Assembly: GCF_029760935.1 (NCBI RefSeq)
Contig: NZ_CP121684.1
Coordinates: 1,240,001-1,304,000, forward strand
Origin: Lysinibacter sp. HNR
Lineage (GTDB): Bacteria; Actinomycetota; Actinomycetes; Actinomycetales; Microbacteriaceae
Length of the DNA: 64,000 bases
Reading direction: 5' to 3'
Shown: positions 34,509 to 42,774 of the stretch, piece by piece
Layout: each line of letters begins with the position of its first letter
Numbering within the stretch: position 1 is the stretch's first letter
Notes under the pieces: model-generated
The model's database searches: none
The model's input: the letters and a program-made list of their open reading frames with translations, nothing else
Told to the model about the DNA's origin: nothing
Position numbers and translations under genes: made by a program

Positions 34509-35297
34509 GTGGCTAAAACTCAGGGCGCACCCCACGGTGCATTACACAGCACCCCCTCAAGTAGGAGCCGGGAGAAATCACGGCCCTCAATGTTTTGGGT
34601 GCTTGCAACGCTGATACTTCCCCTGTGGTCTCTTATGGTGGGGTATCGCTATGTAAACCGTGAAAAGCTCCCGCAAGAGGGTGCATTTATTCTCTCTCCG
34701 AACCACTATAGTGAGATCGATCCGATTGCCATGGGCGCCGCGGTGTGGCATCTGGGTAGGGCTCCTCGTTTTATGGCAAAGGCCAGTCTTTTTAAAGTTC
34801 CCGTGCTGGGTTGGTTCTTACGTAGATCGGGTCAGATTCCCGTGGAACGTTCCAATCGTGGGGGCACGGCCGCGCCGATCCGTGCTGCTGAGGAACTTGT
34901 TGAAAAAGGCCGTGGCGTTATTATTTACCCAGAGGGGTCGCTCACGAGAGATCCCGACCTGTGGCCAATGCGGGGCAAGACGGGGGCAGTGCGCCTGGCC
35001 CTGCAGCACGGTATTCCGCTGATCCCCTGCGCTCACTGGGGGACCCAAGAACTCATGCCCCGCTATGGCAAGAAAATCCGCCCTTTTCCTCGTAAGCGAA
35101 TCACTGTGATTATTGGTGATCCGGTCGACCTCTCAGACTTTGAGGGGAAACCGCTCGATCAGAAGGCTTTTGCCGACGCAACCGACAGGCTGATGTCGGC
35201 GATTTCCGAATTGCTTGGCCAGATTCGATACGAAAAGCCACCCGCTGAGCGCTGGGATCCTAGCCAAAATAACCAGACAGAGACGGGTAAGTTTTGA
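34509..35297 (+). CDS. plsC: 1-acyl-sn-glycerol-3-phosphate acyltransferase (PlsC family)
   Basis: 262 residues, GTG start. The acyltransferase motifs are in order: NHYSEIDP (catalytic His and Asp, motif I), RSGQIPVERS (motif II region), IIYPEGSLTRDPDLWPMRGKTGAVRLAL (motif III) and IPCAHWGT (motif IV). One membrane helix is predicted at about 28-45. The product acylates lysophosphatidate at position 2. gpsA, which makes glycerol-3-phosphate for the same pathway, overlaps it by 4 bases. The 128 bases before it hold no obvious gene or terminator. Confidence 0.92.
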   Translation: MAKTQGAPHGALHSTPSSRSREKSRPSMFWVLATLILPLWSLMVGYRYVNREKLPQEGAFILSPNHYSEIDPIAMGAAVWHLGRAPRFMAKASLFKVPVLGWFLRRSGQIPVERSNRGGTAAPIRAAEELVEKGRGVIIYPEGSLTRDPDLWPMRGKTGAVRLALQHGIPLIPCAHWGTQELMPRYGKKIRPFPRKRITVIIGDPVDLSDFEGKPLDQKAFADATDRLMSAISELLGQIRYEKPPAERWDPSQNNQTETGKF

Positions 35298-36406
35298 AAG
35301 TCGAAGCTCCAGGAGTATCACGAAATACCCGTCGTCGTAGGGTTGCGGTTGTGGGTGCGGGGAGCTGGGGAACCAGTTTCGCAAAAATTCTTGGTGATGC
35401 CGGCTGTGACGTTGTGATGTGGGCGCGTAGGCCTGAAGTGGCGCAGGAAATCTCGATTGCCAAACGAAACAGTTCTTATTTACCCGGCATTAACCTGCCT
35501 CTCTCGGTTAATGCTACGAGCAGCCTGGCGGAGTCTGTGGAAGAGGCCAACCTGGTCTTTTTGGCGGTGCCGAGTCAGAAGCTTCGCGAAAACCTCAGGC
35601 TGCTTGAGCCCGCTCTGGCCGGAGATGCGGCGCTTGTGAGTCTTGTTAAGGGGGTTGAGAAGGGAACCAATCTGCGTATGAGCCAGGTGATTGAGGAGAC
35701 CCTGGACATTGACCCCGATCGGATTGCCGTTGTGTCCGGTCCGAACCTGGCCCTTGAGCTTGCCCAGGAGCAACCCACCGCCGCGGTCGCCTCGTCGCGC
35801 AGCCTGCCACTTGCCCAGGCTGTGGCAATGGCGTCGGCCGCCCCCTACTTTAAAACGTTTGTTAATGTGGACGTGGTCGGAACCGAATTTGGTGGTGTTC
35901 TCAAAAACCTGATCGCCCTGGCGATTGGAATTGTTGACGGTGTGGGGCACGGTGAAAACACCAAGGCCTCCATTATCACCCGCGGTCTGGTAGAAATGAC
36001 GGATTTTGCCGTTGCTTTTGGCGCCGAACCCACGACGCTTCAGGGGCTTGCGGGACTCGGGGATCTTATTGCCACGTGTCAATCGCCGCTCTCTCGAAAC
36101 AACACCGCCGGGCGTCTTCTGGGACAGGGGTTTTCGCTGGACGATGTTGTGAAGCAGATGAGTCAAACCGCGGAGGGAATATCGTCCGTTGCTCCCATCC
36201 TTGCCCTCGCCCACAGCAGGGGGGTTGAAATGCCTATTGTGGAGCAGGTTTCACGGGTGATTAACGGAACTCTTTCCCCGGATCGCTTGGCCCCGCACCT
36301 CACCACCAAAGACGGCATACCCACCCCGGAAAGCCCTGAAGCCATTGCCCCCTCCCATACCGGTCGTTGGAAAAAACTGGTTCGATCTTTGAAAGGCAAT
36401 CGATGA
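35294..36406 (+). CDS. gpsA: Glycerol-3-phosphate dehydrogenase [NAD(P)+] GpsA
   Basis: 370 residues, TTG start overlapping the plsC stop (TTGA). The NAD(P)-binding loop VVGAGSWGTSFAKIL, the SLVKGVEKGTNLRMSQVIEE motif, SGPNLALELAQEQPTA, and the catalytic-domain lysine in FGGVLKNLIALAIGIVDGVGHGENTKAS are all typical. It reduces dihydroxyacetone phosphate to sn-glycerol-3-phosphate for phospholipid synthesis. The C-terminal 30 residues are basic and not conserved. Its stop overlaps the ddl ATG by 4 bases, making plsC-gpsA-ddl a tightly coupled unit. Confidence 0.95.
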   Translation: MKVEAPGVSRNTRRRRVAVVGAGSWGTSFAKILGDAGCDVVMWARRPEVAQEISIAKRNSSYLPGINLPLSVNATSSLAESVEEANLVFLAVPSQKLRENLRLLEPALAGDAALVSLVKGVEKGTNLRMSQVIEETLDIDPDRIAVVSGPNLALELAQEQPTAAVASSRSLPLAQAVAMASAAPYFKTFVNVDVVGTEFGGVLKNLIALAIGIVDGVGHGENTKASIITRGLVEMTDFAVAFGAEPTTLQGLAGLGDLIATCQSPLSRNNTAGRLLGQGFSLDDVVKQMSQTAEGISSVAPILALAHSRGVEMPIVEQVSRVINGTLSPDRLAPHLTTKDGIPTPESPEAIAPSHTGRWKKLVRSLKGNR

Positions 36407-37497
36407 CTGCGCAGAAAACACGAGTGGCCCTGCTTTTTGGCGGGAGATCGAGTGAACACCAGATTAGCTGTGCCACCGCTAGCGGGGTGCTATCGGCTAT
36501 CGACCGTGAACGTTTTGAAGTTATCCCCGTGGGAATAACCGAGAGTGGGGCTTTTATTCTTGCGAACGATGACGCGGCTCAATTTGCCCTGAACCCGGAT
36601 GACATGCCCCGGGTGTTGGACAACGGAACCCGCGTTCACTGGCCAGAAAACAGCGATGATCGTGAGCTCCGGGTAACAGATACTGAGGGAGAGACCCACT
36701 CGCTCGGAGACATAGATACCGTCTTTCCGCTTTTGCACGGCCCCTACGGGGAAGACGGAACGATCCAGGGAATGCTGGAACTTTTTTCGATTCCCTTCGT
36801 GGGATCGGGGGTTCTTGCCTCAGCTATGAGTATGGATAAGCACTTTGCCAAGCTCATCTTCCAGAGCGCGGGTCTGACCGTGACACCGTGGCGTACCGTC
36901 ACACGAAGTGAGGTTCAACAGGATAAGAAAGCTGTTGTTCGCGCCATCGACGATCTGGGATTACCGGTGTTTGTGAAGCCCTCGCGGGCGGGTTCGAGTG
37001 TGGGTGTGAGCAAGGTGAGCTCGCTTGACCAGCTGGATGCCGCGCTTGAGGAGGCTTTTAAATCAGACTCCCGCGTGCTCATCGAATCCACCGTGGTGGG
37101 TCGTGAAATTGAACTTGCCGTTCTTGAGGGTCGCAAGCAAAGCCCCACCCGCGTATCGGTCGCGGGGGAGATTGTGGTAACCGGGCGTGACTTCTACGAT
37201 TTCGAAGCAAAATACCTGAGTGTCCCCGGTGTGGATCTGGTCTGTCCCGCGAAGCTGACAGAGAGCGAGCTTGCCGCGCTACAGGAGCACGCCGCCCGTG
37301 CGTTTGACGCTCTGGGGTGCGAGGGACTGTCACGTGTTGACTTTTTTCTCACGCCGGACGGGCCCGTTATTAACGAGATTAACACCATGCCGGGTTTTAC
37401 CCCGATCTCGATGTTTCCCACCTGCTGGCAGCTGTCCGGGGTGAGCTACCCCGAATTAATCACGGAGCTTATCGAGCTTTCACTTCAGAAAAGCTAG
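36403..37497 (+). CDS. ddl: D-alanine--D-alanine ligase Ddl
   Basis: 364 residues from ATG 36403, which overlaps the gpsA stop (ATGA). The ATP-grasp motifs are clear: LLFGGRSSEHQISCATASGV (N-terminal), LLHGPYGEDGTIQG, PVFVKPSRAGSSVGVSKV (ATP-grasp loop), EIELAVLEG and DFFLTPDGPVINEINTMPGFTPISMFP (metal-binding end). It joins two D-alanines for the peptidoglycan stem peptide. The last 4 bases overlap the 3' end of the reverse-strand VOC gene. Confidence 0.96.
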   Translation: MTAQKTRVALLFGGRSSEHQISCATASGVLSAIDRERFEVIPVGITESGAFILANDDAAQFALNPDDMPRVLDNGTRVHWPENSDDRELRVTDTEGETHSLGDIDTVFPLLHGPYGEDGTIQGMLELFSIPFVGSGVLASAMSMDKHFAKLIFQSAGLTVTPWRTVTRSEVQQDKKAVVRAIDDLGLPVFVKPSRAGSSVGVSKVSSLDQLDAALEEAFKSDSRVLIESTVVGREIELAVLEGRKQSPTRVSVAGEIVVTGRDFYDFEAKYLSVPGVDLVCPAKLTESELAALQEHAARAFDALGCEGLSRVDFFLTPDGPVINEINTMPGFTPISMFPTCWQLSGVSYPELITELIELSLQKS

Positions 37498-37901
37498 GAA
37501 ATACTGAGCACCTCGATGAGGCGGATTAGGTAACCGTCAGGGTCCTGTACGAGGTATTCACTCTGTCCCTCCACCGCGTCTGCCGTTTGGTACCAGCTTT
37601 CAGAAATTTCGCGGAAAGCTGGTATCCCGAGTGAGTGTAGCCGTTTCTGTGCCGCGTGGACACTGGGAACCTCAATCTGTAGGTTTATTCCTCGACCCCT
37701 GGGTAGCTCGGCGGGGGCGGTGACCCAACTGGTAGCGTGATCCTCTTCGAGCATGAGCTGCGCTCCATCGAGATCAAGGTAGGCAAAGGGCGGATCGTCA
37801 CGGGTAAACTTCACCGAGAAACCAACGCCGTCGGTATAAAAACGGAGGCTGGATGTGAGGTTGCGTACGGATAATTCGGGGACGAGGGGGTTCCACTTCA
37901 T
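37494..37901 (-). CDS. VOC family protein, bleomycin-resistance-like
   Basis: 135 residues, one glyoxalase/bleomycin-resistance (VOC) module repeated as two beta-alpha-beta units (VPELSVRNLTSSLRFYTDGVGF and NLQIEVPSVHAAQKRL). FAYLDLDGAQLMLEE and the final YLVQDPDGYLIRLIE are as in Ble-like binding proteins. A bleomycin-type drug could be bound without catalysis, but many chromosomal homologues have unknown ligands. It runs convergent to ddl with a 4-base overlap of stops. TAGGAT stands 6 bases before the ATG, so it is likely leaderless. Confidence 0.82.
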   Translation of the reverse strand: MKWNPLVPELSVRNLTSSLRFYTDGVGFSVKFTRDDPPFAYLDLDGAQLMLEEDHATSWVTAPAELPRGRGINLQIEVPSVHAAQKRLHSLGIPAFREISESWYQTADAVEGQSEYLVQDPDGYLIRLIEVLSIS

Positions 37902-37907
37902 GTACTT

Positions 37908-37913
37908 ATCCTA
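37908..37913 (-). promoter_or_regulatory. -10 box for the leaderless VOC gene
   Basis: On the reverse strand TAGGAT, then AAGTAC, then the ATG at 37901. Confidence 0.5.
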
Positions 37914-38007
37914 GGATGCCCGGCTCTCAGGCTGATGCTCTCGGACCGGCTGTGAGGTCCGCTTAGTTCCCTTTCGGGAAGCCTCGCTAGCTTCTTCCTA
38001 GGAGTCC

Positions 38008-38547
38008 TTATTCGCTCTCTCCGGGGAGGTTATTGAGATCGCGGGCCGAGGTGCAGGATCGTTCCTGCGGGAGTTTTTTGGCGCTCATCTCTAGGTCTAC
38101 AAGAACGTTGCTGGGTACGATGGGGATGGTCCCTGCTGTATCAACAAAACCCTCGGTATCGATAACCACCTCAAGTCCCGGGGAGCGACCGTATGCCTCA
38201 AAGCGGTAGAGGGGAGCGCGCGAGTCATCCGTGATCCAGTCCACCCCGTTAATGGTTGTGCAGGGGAGTTCTGTGGGGCCGCTCGGTGTGATCCCGCAGT
38301 AGAGCAGAACGTTGGCGGGATTACCCCAGGCCGAGGTGGATTGCGCGTTGGTGCTGCGTTTGGGCATGTCGGCGAGTGTCTTGGGCAACTGCACCATGAG
38401 GTCTGCGCACGCGGGATCGTTTGCGTTTGCCGCGGGCTGTAGAGCGACATCACCCGCACACCCTGCGAGCAGGAGTGTCGCGACAGCAACCAAAGAAATG
38501 CCTGTGAGGGAACGCGTTCCTGGGCCGCGTCGAATGGGGTTTTGCAC
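38008..38547 (-). CDS. DUF3515 family lipoprotein
   Basis: 179 residues. The lipoprotein signal ends in LLLAGCAGD. The mature part shows DUF3515 features: DPACADLMVQLPKTLADMPKR, a WGNPANVLLYCGI segment and WITDDSRAPLYRFEAYGRSPGLEVVID. Cysteines in ACAD, LYCG, LPCTT and SCTSA could form two disulfides. I prefer the second of two tandem GTG codons (38547), because TAGCCT lies exactly 6 bases before it. GTG 38550 would add one residue. The family sits between ddl and thiL in many actinomycetes. Function unknown. Confidence 0.85.
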   Translation of the reverse strand: MQNPIRRGPGTRSLTGISLVAVATLLLAGCAGDVALQPAANANDPACADLMVQLPKTLADMPKRSTNAQSTSAWGNPANVLLYCGITPSGPTELPCTTINGVDWITDDSRAPLYRFEAYGRSPGLEVVIDTEGFVDTAGTIPIVPSNVLVDLEMSAKKLPQERSCTSARDLNNLPGESE

Positions 38548-38553
38548 CACTTC

Positions 38554-38563
38554 AGGCTACCGT
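38554..38563. promoter_or_regulatory. Overlapping divergent -10 boxes of DUF3515 and thiL
   Basis: The 10 bases AGGCTACCGT contain TACCGT forward (38558-38563, 6 bases before thiL ATG) and TAGCCT on the reverse strand (38554-38559, 6 bases before the DUF3515 GTG). The two boxes share the central TA step. Only 22 bases separate the two start codons. Confidence 0.55.
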
Positions 38564-38569
38564 GTGTTT

Positions 38570-39553
38570 ATGTCCCGAGTCACAGAGAACGCTGAACGTC
38601 TAATATCAGACCTCTCGGAGGGTGAGCTTTTAGCGCGCATCCTTCCCCATTTTGGGCGGGCGGAAACCCAGGTGGTGGGTCCTGGTGACGACGCGGCTGT
38701 GCTTTCCCCTCGGGGAGAGATCGTTGCGACCAGTGACCTGATGGTAGAGGGTCCCGATTTTCGCCGGGTGTGGCATTCGGGTTTTGAGCTGGGATGGAAG
38801 GCAGCCGCCACCAACCTCTCTGACGTTGCAGCGATGGGGGCTCGGCCGTCGGCGCTGACAGTTTCGCTGGCGATGCCCGCGAACCTTGCGGTGAGCTATG
38901 TGACCGAGATCGCGCGGGGTCTTGATGCCGCCTGCGCAACACTTGCCCCGGGTTGCGCGGTGGTGGGGGGAGACCTTTCTCGCTCGACCGTTCTCACGCT
39001 TGCGGTCACCGCGCTGGGCGACCTGGAGGGCCGCGCACCGGTTCTTCGCTCCGGAGCGCGGGTGGGCGACGTGGTGGCGGTGGCCGGTACGCTGGGTGAG
39101 GCGGCCGCCGGGTTGCGGCTTCTCTTTGAACGCTGTGTGGATGCCTTGGGGAACGCCACGGCTGACGGCCTTGCCGACCTATGGATGGCTTCCCCCGAAC
39201 TTCTTGCGGCTCAGCTATCGCCAAGCCCCCCGGTTCCGTTGGGTGTTGTGGCGAGCGTGGCGGGGGCCTCCGCGATGATGGATATCTCCGATTCGCTCAG
39301 CCTAGACGCGTCCCGGATTGCGGCGGCAAGCGGGGTTGCTCTGAACCTTTATGCGGGTAAGCTGGGTGCCTACCCCGAAGACGCTCTCACCGGTGGTGAA
39401 GACCATGCTCTGCTTGCCACCTTTGCGAAGCGGGAGGTTCCTCCCGGTTTTCGGGTGATCGGTGAGGTGCTTCCTCCCCTCCGAGGTGTTGCGGTTTACC
39501 TGGACGGGGTTCCGTTTGCGCCGAGGGGATGGGATCCCATCATGCATCCGTGA
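38570..39553 (+). CDS. thiL: Thiamine-monophosphate kinase ThiL
   Basis: 327 residues from ATG 38570. The AIR synthase-like fold is identifiable by GPGDDAAVLSPRGEIVATSDLMVEGPDF, the KAAATNLSDVAAMGARPSALTVSLAMP metal-binding helix, VGGDLSRS, MMDISDSLSLDASRIAAASGVAL and ALTGGEDHALLATF. It phosphorylates thiamine monophosphate to thiamine pyrophosphate. No other thiamine gene and no TPP riboswitch is nearby; the transcript is probably leaderless. Longer open frame upstream of 38570 runs through the opposing DUF3515 gene and is a shadow. Confidence 0.93.
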   Translation: MSRVTENAERLISDLSEGELLARILPHFGRAETQVVGPGDDAAVLSPRGEIVATSDLMVEGPDFRRVWHSGFELGWKAAATNLSDVAAMGARPSALTVSLAMPANLAVSYVTEIARGLDAACATLAPGCAVVGGDLSRSTVLTLAVTALGDLEGRAPVLRSGARVGDVVAVAGTLGEAAAGLRLLFERCVDALGNATADGLADLWMASPELLAAQLSPSPPVPLGVVASVAGASAMMDISDSLSLDASRIAAASGVALNLYAGKLGAYPEDALTGGEDHALLATFAKREVPPGFRVIGEVLPPLRGVAVYLDGVPFAPRGWDPIMHP

Positions 39554-39648
39554 GGATGTGGAGTCAACGGGATGATCGACACGATATGTTAGATTTTTCC
39601 GACCACACGCTCGTAAAATTATCCGTTCTAGAGTCTCTGAAAAAGGAT

Positions 39649-41241
39649 TCAGTGCCCCGGAGGCGGGTCGGTAGGCTGCGAGGCGTATTGCAGGGCGGCC
39701 CAGAGTTCTGCCCGAGCGTTAAACGAACTCAGGTCTCGTGAGAGTAGGTGCTCAATCAACTCGATCCGATGCTTGAGGGTATGCCGGTGTATCGACAGAT
39801 CGGCCGCGGTCACCGCCCACTGGCCGTTGTGGAAGAGCCAGCGCTGGGCGGTCTGTTCGAGTTGGCCACCGGTGTGGCGATCGTTTTCTCGGAGGGGTTC
39901 GAGTAGAGCATCGGCTACGAGTCTTGCAGGTCCCCTATCTATCAGCGACCACACTCCCTGATCCGCAAGCTCGCAAAATGTGATGTGTTCGGCTTCCGTC
40001 CCGTCGAGGGCGTGTGTGAGGCTTTGGCGGGCCTGGCTAATAAGGGTTCCCAGATCGCTCAGATCACCGGGGTGTGATGATCCGAGGCTGACAGATTTTT
40101 CTAGAAGGTAGCGCACCGCGGTAGTAAATCCTGCGGTACTGCACAGGATGATGAGGTTCTCGTCAAGGTCGGCATAAAATATGCTCCCAGCTGTGTGAGA
40201 GGCGATGCTATTGAGGCCGTCTAGGATAATCCGTTCTGTGGCGATGGGGAGGTCGCAGGCAATAATCGTCAGGGGCGTCTCGGGGAGTCCTCCCCAGAGC
40301 AGGTCCGAGATGTGGGAGGCGGTTTCGAGGTTACCGTCGAGCAGTGACCGTAGCGTTCCCGTGCGCAAGTGCCGACCCGCGAGCCCGAGTGCGTGACGCT
40401 GCTCCAGGGAGAGGCTGGCGAGCGCCACAACGCTTGTGATTACGGTGAGCGCCGCAGCATCGGGGGCGCTATCACCGCCGACCGCAAGAACACCTCGTAG
40501 CTGCCCGGTTGAGCCGAGGGTCTGCAGAGAGACTCGTCCGGTGTGTCGAGTGTTGCTTGCGCTTGATCGGTTTCCTGCGGCCAGGAGCTTGCTGACCTCC
40601 CCCGTGACATCATCGGCTAGGGCTGCTGTTAACGCAGAGTCGGGGAAAATGTGCATCGGGTTGCCTGCGATATCGTAGAGCGCAACCCAATTGCCCAGCT
40701 GCCGTGAGAGTTCGTGAAGCGATGCCGCGAGTCCGTCGTTCTGCAGGGCGGCCATGGCCACCGCCCGTTGTGCGCCAAGCGACCAGGAATCGCGAGCGTG
40801 TTTATCGGTATTGATCAGGTCTGCCGCGCGTTTAACTATTGCAATAAAAGGGGTTTTGTAGGGAACTTCAAAGAGGGGGAATCCGCGTTCGCTGCATGCT
40901 GCAACGAGGTGTGGTGGGACTTCTCCGCTGCTCACGTCGGTACCAAATCCGAGACCTCTCACCCCCCGGGCCACAAGCGCCGCAACGTATCTGCGGTATT
41001 CATCGGGGGAGTTGCCCGTGAACTGGGCTCCCGTGGTGAGCAGCACCGTTCCAGAGGTGAGGAAGGGGGTCGGGTCTTTGAGATCGGAGTTGTGGACCCA
41101 CTCGATGGTGGCGTCTAGTCCGCTAACGGTACCTCGGGAGGGCATTTGCGGAGGGGCGTCAGAGGGGGCGTGCAGGGGATCGATCAGTACGCGCAGGTTG
41201 AGGGCCGTCTGTGCGAGGAGTGTGCGCAGGGTAATACTCAT
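39649..41241 (-). CDS. PucR family transcriptional regulator, likely of gabTD
   Basis: 530 residues from ATG 41241. The N-terminal PucR ligand domain is recognisable (TLRTLLAQTALNLRVL, IEWVHNSDLKDPTPFLTSGTVLLTTGAQF, GVRGLGFG, AACSERGFPLFEVPYKTPFIAIVKR). The C-terminal PucR helix-turn-helix has AQRWLFHNGQWAVTAADLSIHRHTLKHRIELIEHLL. TACACT is 6 bases before this ATG, so it is likely leaderless and the frame above 41241 is not used. It diverges from gabT-gabD, so it is probably the GABA-responsive regulator of those genes, as for PucR-type GabR of Corynebacterium. That role is inferred from position. Confidence 0.85.
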   Translation of the reverse strand: MSITLRTLLAQTALNLRVLIDPLHAPSDAPPQMPSRGTVSGLDATIEWVHNSDLKDPTPFLTSGTVLLTTGAQFTGNSPDEYRRYVAALVARGVRGLGFGTDVSSGEVPPHLVAACSERGFPLFEVPYKTPFIAIVKRAADLINTDKHARDSWSLGAQRAVAMAALQNDGLAASLHELSRQLGNWVALYDIAGNPMHIFPDSALTAALADDVTGEVSKLLAAGNRSSASNTRHTGRVSLQTLGSTGQLRGVLAVGGDSAPDAAALTVITSVVALASLSLEQRHALGLAGRHLRTGTLRSLLDGNLETASHISDLLWGGLPETPLTIIACDLPIATERIILDGLNSIASHTAGSIFYADLDENLIILCSTAGFTTAVRYLLEKSVSLGSSHPGDLSDLGTLISQARQSLTHALDGTEAEHITFCELADQGVWSLIDRGPARLVADALLEPLRENDRHTGGQLEQTAQRWLFHNGQWAVTAADLSIHRHTLKHRIELIEHLLSRDLSSFNARAELWAALQYASQPTDPPPGH

Positions 41242-41247
41242 TGCCAT

Positions 41248-41253
41248 AGTGTA
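41248..41253 (-). promoter_or_regulatory. -10 box for the leaderless PucR gene
   Basis: On the reverse strand TACACT, then ATGGCA, then the ATG at 41241. Confidence 0.5.
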
Positions 41254-41364
41254 TAAAGAAAGCGGATCGAATATACATAATGGCAGTTTTTGAGTGGCGT
41301 TATGCACCTATATTTATTACAGAAACCTCATCATCCGCTGGCTTTAAAGGAGAAACCCACCATC

Positions 41365-42705
41365 ATGAACGCGCCACTCGGAGGACCCACCCTCGCTCAG
41401 GAACGCAAGCTGGTTACCTCGATTCCCGGACCTCGTTCACAGGAGTGGTCCGCCCGTAAGTCTCACGCCGTATCCGACGGGGTGAGCGTGGGGCTCCCTG
41501 TGTATACGGTCGCCGCCGGCGGTGGCGTCATTGTTGACGCAGACGGTAACTCACTGATTGATCTTGGCTCGGGAATCGCAGTCACCGGCGTGGGCAACAG
41601 TGCCCCTCGTGTTGTCCAGGCCGTTCAGGATGCCGTAGCGCAGTTTACCCATACCTGCTTTATGGTAACCCCCTATGACTCCTATGTGAGAGTCGCCGAA
41701 AAACTCAACGAGCTGACCCCGGGTGAGCACCCAAAGCGTTCCGCCCTGTTCAACTCGGGGGCGGAAGCGGTTGAAAACGCAATCAAAATTGCGCGGCAAT
41801 ACACCAAAAAAACGGCTGTTGTTGCGTTCGACCATGCCTACCACGGACGTACCAACCTCACCATGGGTCTCACCGCAAAGAACATGCCCTACAAGAGTGG
41901 TTTTGGCCCCTTTGCCTCAGATATTTACCGCGCTCAGGTCTCCTACCCCTTCCGCGACGGCGCACTCTCGGGAGCCGAAGCCGCTAAAATCGCGATCGAT
42001 CAGATCGAAAAACAGGTTGGTGCCGAAAACCTTGCCGCTATCATTATCGAGCCAATCCTCGGGGAGGGCGGTTTCATTGTCCCCGCAGACGGTTTCCTGA
42101 ACGCCCTCGTCGACTGGGCGCGTGACAACAACGTGGTTTTTATCGCGGATGAGGTGCAAACCGGCTTTGCTCGCACGGGGAAAATGTTTGCCTCGGAACA
42201 CTACGGTATCGTCCCTGACCTCATCACCACGGCAAAGGGAATCGCCGGTGGCCTTCCCCTTTCGGCCGTTACCGGACGCCAGGAGATTATGGATGCCACA
42301 CACCCCAGCGGACTCGGTGGAACTTACGGCGGAAATCCCATCGCGTGTGCGGCTGCCCTGGCCACAATCGAAACCTATATCGAAGAGAAACTTGATGACC
42401 GTGCGGTTGAGATTGAGCACACTATCAGGGAGCACTTTGTTCGGTTGCAAGATACGGACGCTCGTATTGGTGATATCCGCGGACGCGGTGCCATGATGGC
42501 CGTCGAGTTTGTTAAAGAAGACGGCATCACACCCGACCCCGGGCTCACCGCGGCTATCGCTCGGCATTCACACCAGAACGGGGTTGTTGTGCTTACCTGT
42601 GGAACCTACGGAAACGTCATCCGTTTCCTCCCTCCGCTCTCCATCAGCAACGCGCTCCTTATGGAGGGCCTCGATGTGGTTGCCGAAGCTCTCAGCGTTA
42701 GCTAG
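41365..42705 (+). CDS. gabT: 4-aminobutyrate--2-oxoglutarate aminotransferase GabT
   Basis: 446 residues from ATG 41365, with AAAGGAG 13 bases upstream. Class III aminotransferase motifs are visible: LIDLGSGIAVTGVGNSAPRVV, FNSGAEAVENAIKIARQYTKK, AYHGRTNLTMGLTAK, IIEPILGEGGF, FIADEVQTGFARTGKMFASEH and the PLP lysine in TTAKGIAGGLPLSAV. It transfers the amino group of GABA to 2-oxoglutarate, giving succinate semialdehyde for GabD. The next gene follows after 69 bases. An in-frame start at 41290 would add 25 residues unlike the family. GABA or another diamine-derived omega-amino acid may be the substrate. Confidence 0.93.
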   Translation: MNAPLGGPTLAQERKLVTSIPGPRSQEWSARKSHAVSDGVSVGLPVYTVAAGGGVIVDADGNSLIDLGSGIAVTGVGNSAPRVVQAVQDAVAQFTHTCFMVTPYDSYVRVAEKLNELTPGEHPKRSALFNSGAEAVENAIKIARQYTKKTAVVAFDHAYHGRTNLTMGLTAKNMPYKSGFGPFASDIYRAQVSYPFRDGALSGAEAAKIAIDQIEKQVGAENLAAIIIEPILGEGGFIVPADGFLNALVDWARDNNVVFIADEVQTGFARTGKMFASEHYGIVPDLITTAKGIAGGLPLSAVTGRQEIMDATHPSGLGGTYGGNPIACAAALATIETYIEEKLDDRAVEIEHTIREHFVRLQDTDARIGDIRGRGAMMAVEFVKEDGITPDPGLTAAIARHSHQNGVVVLTCGTYGNVIRFLPPLSISNALLMEGLDVVAEALSVS

Positions 42706-42774
42706 CGTGGGAGTGTGAGACACTCCCTCCACAATTCCTCGAACAAAGAAGTCCTCACAGAGAGAAGAGAAACC

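Noticed and set aside
38312-38569. Upstream extension of the thiL frame
   Set aside because: It runs antisense through the DUF3515 gene. ThiL proteins start at the region of ATG 38570, and the promoter lies just before it.
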